A DNA stretch of 64,000 nucleotides, from positions 15,750,501 to 15,814,500 of the forward strand of contig CM077599.1 in the NCBI GenBank assembly GCA_039654915.1, given 5' to 3'. The notes below the pieces were generated by a model. The model ran no database searches, was not told the DNA's origin, and was given only the letters and a program-made list of their open reading frames with translations. The DNA is from Aquilaria yunnanensis (lineage: Eukaryota > Streptophyta > Magnoliopsida > Malvales > Thymelaeaceae). This document shows positions 56,152 to 64,000 of the stretch, in pieces; the first letter of the stretch is position 1, and every line of letters begins with the position of its first letter. The translations under genes were made by a program, and so were the position numbers.

Positions 56152-57989
56152 AATTGTGGGTAGGTATTTTTTAGGGGTTTTAAGAGCTTGAGGTCTTGTA
56201 TCAAGGGAGATACTACTTTGTTTTTGCGGATACATGAAGAAGGGAGATTCTCTTCCCAAAATAATACATCAACTTGTTATTAGGGTAGCTTGTTATAGCT
56301 TCCAACTTTGCTTCTTTCTTCTGTTGCCCAGGATGCTAATGCTTGTATCGAACATTCTTGTTCTGGGAAAGACTAAAGTTGGTTCAGCTTCTTGGTTCTC
56401 TCTCTTGTTATCCGTGAAATATGAACATAGGAGTTGTCCCATTCCCACCTCTTATAAGCAGATGGTTCGACAGGGAGCCTTCCGCCAGCACGGGAAGGTG
56501 AAGGTGAGATCGTGACTTCCGCCATATCATCATCCTCAGCCGAAGCCATACATGTGAAGGGAAGGGAAGTTACTAGAAAGACTACAAAATTGGCCTGCCC
56601 ATGTGAGTCGGGCGGTTGAGCTGCTGAGAAAAGACAAGGCTAGTGCAATAGCAGTACGGCCACACTACGCTAGTGTAGTCTAGTAGTGTAAAATACTCGT
56701 AAATATTAAAAGAAAAAAAAATTGAAAACGATCAAGATCGGATCTTTCTTGCTAGGCATATGCTATGATATGATTCTCCACCAATCCAATCTGGAAAAGG
56801 CTGAAGTCAAGGGGCATTTCCCCGCAATTTCGGCCTACCCGTGACTCCGACGCGCACATGTCGGACCAATCATTGCCCCCCCAAGCGCCATCACTTTTGT
56901 CTTTGTTACATTCCGATAATCGAATCTTAAAAGAAGCCATAATTTCTTATCATATATGAATTTAGAGGATACCACTCATTCAATAAAGAAACGATTACAT
57001 ACTTCAGAAAAAAAAATAAAGAAATGATTACACGTAAGCTTGGTTTTATTATATAATGAATTCACAAGTCTACTAGATACAAAATGTTCCACGATTTTTT
57101 TAAGAAAATGGGGCAGAACTTCCAAAGTGTTATTTGAAATAAAAGTTAAATAACACTTACATCAAAAGATCGAACATGTGTTAAGTAAATATACAAACAA
57201 GTATATTCGTACAAAACAAATGGCGAGTTCTCTTTTTTGGGTATAGAAACGAATGGCGAGTGAACAAATGATAAATAGTTCATGAACATAAGCAAGTGAA
57301 GCTCAATCTTTGTTTAAGATCTGTTGGATGGTAATTAAATGAGCTCAAGATATTGTTTAAAATCGAAACTTTATTTTATACAATGAATAAAAGTTGATAG
57401 GATTATTATGATGAATTGATGGTCTAGTCCAAAAGAAACCGCATCAAATTATGTCGGCATTAATTTAGAATTGCTGGAGACAATAAGATATGTGTAGTGG
57501 CATGAGTTAATTAGCACAATTTTTAAACAAGTCGCCCTTGATGGTTTAGCAACGAGTAGAAGAATAGGGTGCCCGTTCTTAGTGCTAGGAACCTAGCAAG
57601 AAGGAAAATGTAAGATCTTCGGCTAATGGCCAGGCCAATGAAATCGTCCACCTATAACACTTTTGTTACAACTTGCCATAAAAAATTAATGGCTTGGTGA
57701 TGCATTAGCAAACAACTTTTCTAATTATCTTTACAGTACCATATTGGTCGGTAAAACGTTAATGCAAAGGGACACCATTTGATAAAACTAGAGTTTGAGA
57801 AATGGCATCGTACTATATACAAAATAGGTACTTAAAAGTAGACTAATTGTAGCTAAGGTATTCTAGGGCTCATGTGGCAAACTCCTTTACCCCTAAGTTT
57901 AGAATTGTTTACTTTCATCCTTACTCTTATAATAGATTATTTTAAATTTTGTGTAAAAAAAAAACTATCCTTATGGGTGCAACTGTAAA

Positions 57990-58021
<32 letters not shown>

Positions 58022-58135
58022 CAACAATAACAATAGCAATCAAAGTTGACTACTTTCCAGTTACATTTTCTAATTTTAGTATTTTTTTCCTGTTCCATAC
58101 AAGAATATATCTTCATTCATTTAGTTTAAATTAAG
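56152..58135. other. 3' UTR and intergenic, no gene seen
   Basis: The first 150-200 bp are probably carbonic anhydrase 3' UTR. Beyond that no supported gene. A (TTA)n run lies at 57989-58016. Confidence 0.6.
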
Positions 58136-58386
58136 TACTCCCTCTATTTCACTTTCTTTGTTCTATTTGACTTTTTTTTTACTAGTTTGACTTAAATTCA
58201 TTATTATTATTATTATTTAGAAAAAAATTAAATATATATATATATATATTTAAAAACTATAGGTCTTGATTTATCATTTACATATAAAATTTTTTCATTT
58301 ATATGCTTGAATATTAAAAATAAAAAATAATAGATTAATTATTAAAAAGTAAATGTTATAAAAAATTTGGGACAACGAAAGTAGTA
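58136..58386. mobile_element. Stowaway-like miniature element
   Basis: Left end TACTCCCTCTATTTCAC and the reverse complement of the right end TACTACTTTCGTTGTCCC; TA at both termini; 251 bp, AT-rich. Related by its ends to 28726-28862. Confidence 0.78.
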
Positions 58387-58625
58387 TTTATTTCATCTGC
58401 CTCATAGTTTATGGTGTTTTTAGTGTAACCGTGAACTAAAATGCAATTTTTTTTATGAATAATTCTTTTCAACATTAGTTCAACACTAGAATAAGTGAAA
58501 GCAAAAAGGGCAAAAAAAAAAAAAACGATTGTACGGTTCCGTCTACTGGAGACTAGTATACGGATACGGATACGGGTACAAGGTACACTCAAGAGAAGGT
58601 GTTGGAGAGCATATGTTCCGGCACC

Positions 58626-58633
58626 TATAAATA
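58626..58633 (+). promoter_or_regulatory. TATA box of the pfkB kinase gene
   Basis: TATAAATA in the context GCACCTATAAATAGCAG, 87 bp upstream of the ATG. Confidence 0.7.
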
Positions 58634-58712
58634 GCAGTAAAGAGCGGCGAGGAAGTAGGAGCTTTTCCTGTGGGGACGACCGAGAGCGACCGGGGAGAGC
58701 CAGAACCAGACC

Positions 58713-61671
58713 ATGGGAGCCGAACCCTTGAGAAGAAATGACAACCGCGACTCTGGCGTCAACGCGCAGCCTCCCATTGTCCTCGGTCTCCAGCCCGCCG
58801 CCCTCATCGACCACCTCGCTCGCGTTGACTGGTCTTTGCTTGACCAAGTCCCCGGCGAGCGTGGCGGCTCCATTCCGGTACCTACGTCAACTCCACCTCC
58901 TCCGATTCTAGCTTTCTCTTACTTGGAAATCGTTTACTATAGCCATTCACCAGGATGCGATCAACCATATTAGCTGTGATTCAGTTTATTGTCTGGTTTT
59001 TTGCCTGGTGTGGCGGATTCTGAGGCTCTGTTCCTGGAACTGTTTCTCCGTTCATTGATGAATGTGGACTTGGGAACGGGTTACCGAGATTTTCTGTTAC
59101 AAAAATTATTGCTATTTTGAGTCTTGGAATGCTCTAACCATTTATTCCTGTGTTTATTTACTTGCATATGTTACTAGATTACAGACCTATTCTCTATTCT
59201 CTATTCTTCACCTGGCAATCTTGTCTCGGTATTCTGTAAATTTGTCATACTATTCCGTAGTTCACAGTATGTTTTGATGGCTATGCTATTTTACCGTATT
59301 AATAATCCTCACGTTTTTCTTTCAATCTTGGCGCCAACGGTGTTGGGAGGAGACGCATACTGTATTTGGTAACTGAAAAATCATATCTTTTCTCCCCTTT
59401 TTCTACATTGTCTAGGTGTCATTTGGGGAACTGGAACATATTCTTAGTCAGGTGAAGACACATATCCTATCTTCCCCCGGTGACCCATCCCCAGTAAAGA
59501 CCGGGGCTGGAGGAAGTGTAGCCAATACTGTCCGAGGACTCAGTGCGGGATTCGGTCTTTCCTCAGGTATAATTTGTGCATGTGGGGATGATGAGCAGGG
59601 CCGCTTGTTTGCAGGTAATATGAGCTTTAGCGGTGTAAATATTTCAAGGTTGAGGATGAAGAAGGGCCCCACAGCTCAGGTGACAGACTTTCTTGACACA
59701 AGCTTCAAAAAAAATTTAGGACAATGTTTTAACTGCCGAGTGCTAAAACCTTCTCAGCGAATTGTGTGGCGCAGTGTGTTTGCCTAGTTGATGCATCTGG
59801 TAATCGTACAATGCGACCATGTCTCTCAAATGCTGTAAAAGTTCAGGTAAAGTTTCTAATTTTTCCTTTTGTAAGTGTAATTTTACAGGTTCAAAAACGG
59901 GATGCTTAGTGGACTTTGGGTGATCTTCACGCTTACGCATATCTGCTGATGAAATCTTTTCTTTTCTTTTCTCTTCTTTTTATTTTTTATTTTCAGGCAG
60001 ATGAATTAACTAGGGAGGACCTCAAAGGTTCCAAGGTCAGACATCCTTGACCAGAAGTAACGTACTTATGTTTCTTCCACTTTGTAGTCGTGGTTTTTAC
60101 CACAAGTTTTTTCCCCTTTTGTACCTTATGATATTTGTTTCATCTTGGTTCCACAAGTATTCATAGAGTAACTGAATGAGGGGAGCTGCTATTTGCAAAA
60201 TGCACTTGGCAATGAAGCTTTATTCAGTTAACTACAAATGTGGATACCTATTATATCTGTGACATTCTTCTGTAATTGGTTTTGTTTGGTTTAACTAGAC
60301 TGTTACTCTTACAATGACATGTCCTGTCCCAGTGGTTGGTTTTGCGATATTCTATCTTCAATTTGGAAGTTATTCGAGCTGCTGTACTAATTGCCAAGCA
60401 AGAGGGTGTTTCTGTCTCCTTGGATTTGGCCAGTTTCGAGGTATGAAGAGTGGGACATTGCCCACTCGTAGTTTGAGGAAAATTTAAATCTATACAGGAT
60501 GAGGCAAGCTCAGAGTTTACAGCACAATAAAGAGATCCATCAACTGCCTAGCCTATTTTGCACATAGTGGAGTGCATCTCACCTATGTTATGAAATCAAA
60601 TTGCTTCTGCTCCTTCAAAAATCGGGATGTTTATTTTGGGTCCATAGGAGGGAGGCTAAGAGGGGAGTGGGGAATTAAACCTTGGATCTCATGGTAACTA
60701 CCATAAGTCTTAACCATTAAGCCAAGTATTGGTGATGCTAGTGATGCATTGGGGTATAGGATTTGCTGAATCATAATTAAAGCCAAACCATTTTCTTCCT
60801 CAGATTTCTTCATTTTTATGTATTGAATACTAGAGATTTTGAGGTAAAGATATTTTGATCCCATGCCTTTTCCTGTCAGATGGTTCGGAATTTCAGAGAA
60901 CCTCTACTGGAGTTACTGGAGTCGGGAGATATAGACCTATGCTTTGCAAATGAGGATGAAGCAACAGAACTTCTAAGGTGGCTTTTCTGCAGTATATCTG
61001 CATTCTTTGGGATGAATATGAAGGAGCATCCTGTTTCAACTTATGAAGTATTCTGTCTCTAAGTTCCTGTTTGGATTCTCTCTAAGCTGTTGTTATACGT
61101 TTCAATTACCATAGGGGTGAAGAAAATGCCAGTCATGAGGCAGCGCTAGAGTTTCTGGCCAATTATTGCAGATGGGCTGTAGTCACATTAGGATCAAATG
61201 GGTGCATGGCGAAACACGGGAAGGAGGTCAGCAACCACCTCCTTTACTCCAATCTGTTTCAGACATATACTCCCAACTTCTTTAAGCGTCAGAAAAAGAA
61301 AAGTACTACAACTTTCTGTTTAGAGATGTCTTATCTGTTAGAATGGAAGTGTTTTGGTTGTCTTTGTATATCTTTTTATTTTTCACAGACCGGCCAACTA
61401 GACCCTCTCGTGACTTTTTCAGATTGCAAGAGTCCCAGCAATCGGGGAGGTGAAACTGGCTGATACCACTGGAGCTGGGGACCTGTTTGCTAGTGGTTTT
61501 CTGTATGGATTAGTGAAGGGATTATCTCTTGAAGATTGTTGCCGAGTGGGTTCATGTGGTGGCGGTTCTGTTATTCGTTCTCTCGGGGCTGAAGTGACCC
61601 CAGAGAATTGGCAATGGATGTACAAACAGATGCAAACCAAGGGCCTTCCTCTTCCTGAGTTCCGGAACTGA
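58713..61671 (+). CDS. pfkB-family carbohydrate/nucleoside kinase
   Basis: Eight exons with GT-AG introns and consistent phase: 58713-58877, 59416-59679, 59775-59846, 59997-60035, 60333-60440, 60880-60977, 61115-61226 and 61423-61671, giving 368 residues. The N-terminus PPIVLGLQPAALIDHLARVD is the first strand of the Rossmann-like fold. GAGGSVANT (85-93) is the pfkB signature 1 region. CACGDDEQGRLF and a lid region follow. ADTTGAGDLFASGFLYG (299-315) is signature 2, with the anion hole GAGD and catalytic Asp306. The family phosphorylates sugars or nucleosides with ATP. It looks like the plant group annotated in Arabidopsis only as pfkB-like carbohydrate kinase (At5g43910 type, from memory), whose substrate I do not know. 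No transit peptide is evident. It is intact. Confidence 0.9.
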
Positions 61672-62539
61672 GGTTTCCTCAATGACTCGATTCTTTTCAG
61701 TTGGGACATTATTTGTACTGAGCTTTGAGGCAGATTTCTCATTAATCATACGACCCCGTTCCTGCAAAGGATTTGAGTTGAATTATTCTGTAGATAATCT
61801 CATCCTCCAGAAAGTGAGCCCATTCAGAGAACTGTTTCATCCTCGCGCTACGTCATAATGAATTGCTGAGGCTCGGATCCAACGACCGAGAGCGAGATTG
61901 AGACTCATCTTAAAACCAACTCAATTAACCAACAAGGGAGCTCTTCCAAATGGAATTTCATACGCAGCTTTGCTTCAAATAATTCAGAAATTGTTGAATC
62001 CAGCAACATTGATGAATCCAGAAACAAAATCGAATAAAAAATTTCAACGATTGCGTGGGAAAACATTGTTAACATTTCAAAATTATGTACATAAAAAGAT
62101 GGTTAATGCTGTCAAATTCATCCGTTCCAGGGACTCTAAATCGGGGCTTCAGACACTGTCAACTTCACTTTAGTTTTTCTTTCTTCTTTTCAATTTTCAG
62201 AAGTGATCGTTCTTCCCATATTACTCTTCTAAGGCGGATTCTCCAAACAAAGCTTTATTGGATTTACTCCAATTCCACGGAAAATAAAGGAAATTTAATC
62301 AGTTTCAATATCGACAACTTCAATCACTGTATCTACGGTATAGAGCCGAACTAAAAATCCGAGTCTCAGCAGACGCTAGCTTTGCATGATGAAGCAAGGA
62401 AGACGTGCATAACAAGCATAAGAAAAACAAACGACCCAACAACGCCATCATGGTTCCCAGCTAAACTTAGCAAGCACATCCCAAATAATCTCGTAAAGCA
62501 AGATGGAAACATAATGTAACTATGACTGCTTCAAACACA
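61672..62539. other. Convergent intergenic region, no gene seen
   Basis: Lies between the 3' ends of the pfkB gene (+) and the proteasome gene (-). A 91-codon frame (61898-62173) is lysine/asparagine-rich and unrecognised, so it is not called. Confidence 0.6.
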
Positions 62540-63034
62540 TTACATTTCCATTGGCGCCAAACCTTCATCGGCAGCAGAACTTTGATCAGCACCGTCAGCC
62601 TGCCCAGCAGTAGCAGAACTGTCATCACCAGCATCAGCATCTGGTTCAGCGGCAGGACCCTCTTTCTCTCCAGCTATCTCAAAAGCATCAATCAATTCTT
62701 GTACAGTTCCTTGGTCCAATATATGAAAAGGCTCTCCAACACCAACCACTGCTACTGTGCATATGGGACTTTTAAGGGTTTCTCCTTGTAGAGTTTCCCT
62801 TATTGCCATGAGCGCATCCTTCACAAGATCTTCCCTTGATGAATCCATGAAGTTCTCAAACCTGCGTTCCAAGTATGTCTTTGCAGCCTGTGAACGAGAT
62901 CCTATAGCAAAAGCTTGATACTCAAAATAGTTCCCACTTGGGCAATTATAGTAGAGGTGAGCTCCAGATTCATCCAGACCAGCTACCAACAGACCAACAC
63001 CATAAGGCCGTTTCCATGAACGCTGTGTGCAGAC
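62540..63034 (-). CDS. PAF1: 20S proteasome subunit alpha type-1 (PAF), last exon
   Basis: The exon begins at a CATGCAG acceptor (63036/63035) and reads [40 protein letters not shown] and [10 protein letters not shown], and ends with an acidic alanine/aspartate-rich tail and EGLAPMEM. This is the second half (about 165 residues) of plant PAF1/PAF2, an outer-ring subunit of the 20S core. The remaining exons must lie to the right: nothing between 63035 and 64000 matches the N-terminal half, so the preceding intron is at least 0.96 kb. The ORF continuing to 63058 includes intron bases. Confidence 0.95.
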   Translation of the reverse strand, partial: VCTQRSWKRPYGVGLLVAGLDESGAHLYYNCPSGNYFEYQAFAIGSRSQAAKTYLERRFENFMDSSREDLVKDALMAIRETLQGETLKSPICTVAVVGVGEPFHILDQGTVQELIDAFEIAGEKEGPAAEPDADAGDDSSATAGQADGADQSSAADEGLAPMEM

Positions 63035-63590
63035 CTGCATGAAAAAAAAAAATTTCACAATGTTTAATTAGACGAGCAGATATTGAACAAGAAGCAAAAG
63101 GAACCAATGGCTTTCTGAAGATCCTAAAATAACCGCTTTGATTCAGATGGGAAAATAAGGACAACATGAACTTTAAAAGAGACAGCACTTTCTAACATGT
63201 GAATTCTACTGGGAATGATGACAAGGATCAATATTGCTAAGAAATAGTGGTAGACTCTGCATATTCTAAAAGCCTGCTAGCTTAAGAAAGGAGCCAGCCA
63301 TGCAATTGACCTGATTCCTGGTGTAAAGTCATACTTGAGTCCACATCTAGTTGAGTTTGATTATTGCTCTCACCTGTTCGAGACCATGGGCAAAAAATAC
63401 CCATGAGAGTGAACCATTTGTCTGCAACTGTACTATAATATCCTTTTCAGTTTCAGGCCATTAAGAAGTTAACCAAATCTATGTTATCTTATTTAATGTG
63501 TATGGCATACAAAAATCCCAAACATGATGATGCAAGCCAACGTCCACCAAATAAACCTCCAAATCACTTCAATAATTTCTGACAATCTTA

Positions 63591-63945
63591 TAAATGCTAC
63601 ACACCAACAATAAACCTATATTGTACTTCTTTTGTCCAAATGAGATATATAGTATATCTGATCAGACCAACATGAAAATGTGCATGATCACTAACAAAAT
63701 CTTGTCAGTATGTGCCAAAGCTTTCATGATTCTGATGGTATCAAATAAACAATGTTGCTAGGCCTATAAATGCTCTACACCAACAATAATCCTATATTGT
63801 ACTCTTGTCCAAATGAGATATATAGTATATCTGATCAGACCAACTTGAAAATGTGCATGATCACTAACAAAATCTTGCCAGTATGTGCCAAAGCTTTCAC
63901 AATTCTGATGGTATCAAATCAACAATGCTGCTAGGCCAATAAACA
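63591..63945. repeat. 175-bp tandem duplication in the proteasome gene intron
   Basis: The block starting TAAATGCTACACACCAACAA and containing GAGATATATAGTATATCTGA, TGTGCATGATCACTAACAAA and TATGTGCCAAAGCTTTCA is repeated head-to-tail at about 63766 with roughly ten differences. Confidence 0.9.
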
Positions 63946-64000
63946 ACACTCTACACATTAAATGCTACAAATGTGACAACAGTCAGCATTCTAAATATGA

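Noticed and set aside
61898..62173. 91-codon frame between pfkB kinase and proteasome genes
   Set aside because: Low-complexity, no recognised similarity, and located in a convergent 3' region.

Overview
The window is nuclear DNA from a flowering plant, most likely a eudicot with a repeat-rich genome. It has intron-containing plant genes with GT-AG junctions, AT-rich intergenic DNA, poly(A) and microsatellite tracts, and nearly every plant transposon order. I cannot name the species.

Layout. 1-1310: 5' end of a Ty1/Copia retrotransposon on the minus strand (gag, primer-binding site, LTR), with its LTR split by a small poly(A) retroposon. 2045-8732: intergenic DNA with a mariner-like element, a hAT miniature element, a MULE miniature element and a 2.1 kb non-autonomous MULE. 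8733-18168: a 9.4 kb CACTA (En/Spm) transposon with hairpin-rich subterminal arrays, a TNP2 transposase gene broken by one frameshift, and an apparently intact second (TNP1/Transposase_24) gene. 18169-30000: gene-poor DNA with more miniature elements, a complete 1.2 kb Copia-derived mini-retrotransposon with a 5-bp target duplication, and a MULE miniature element next to a 1.3 kb hAT element. 30019-46749: an old Gypsy LTR split by a very young 15.7 kb LTR element (31017-46709). 48297-49600: a pectinesterase pseudogene. 52534-64000: host genes, namely mitochondrial gamma carbonic anhydrase (+), a pfkB-type carbohydrate/nucleoside kinase (+), and the last exon of proteasome subunit alpha-1 (-).

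The most unusual object is the 15.7 kb LTR element. Its two 2.5 kb LTRs are nearly identical and it has a perfect 5-bp target duplication, a primer-binding site, a polypurine tract and a shortened gag. I see no protease, reverse transcriptase or integrase, so it is non-autonomous. In the pol position it carries cargo: three tandem copies of a small basic zinc-finger gene resembling the cysteine-rich nucleic-acid-binding proteins of carla- and vitiviruses, then an intronless cytokinin-activating LOG-like gene. Two of the zinc-finger copies and LOG each have their own TATA box. A strict 87-bp TGACG-containing tandem array lies in front of LOG, and a 47-bp hairpin repeat array lies near the 3' LTR. 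The combination suggests a retrotransposon that could spread genes affecting host hormone or RNA biology. Expression, function and the viral relationship are inference.
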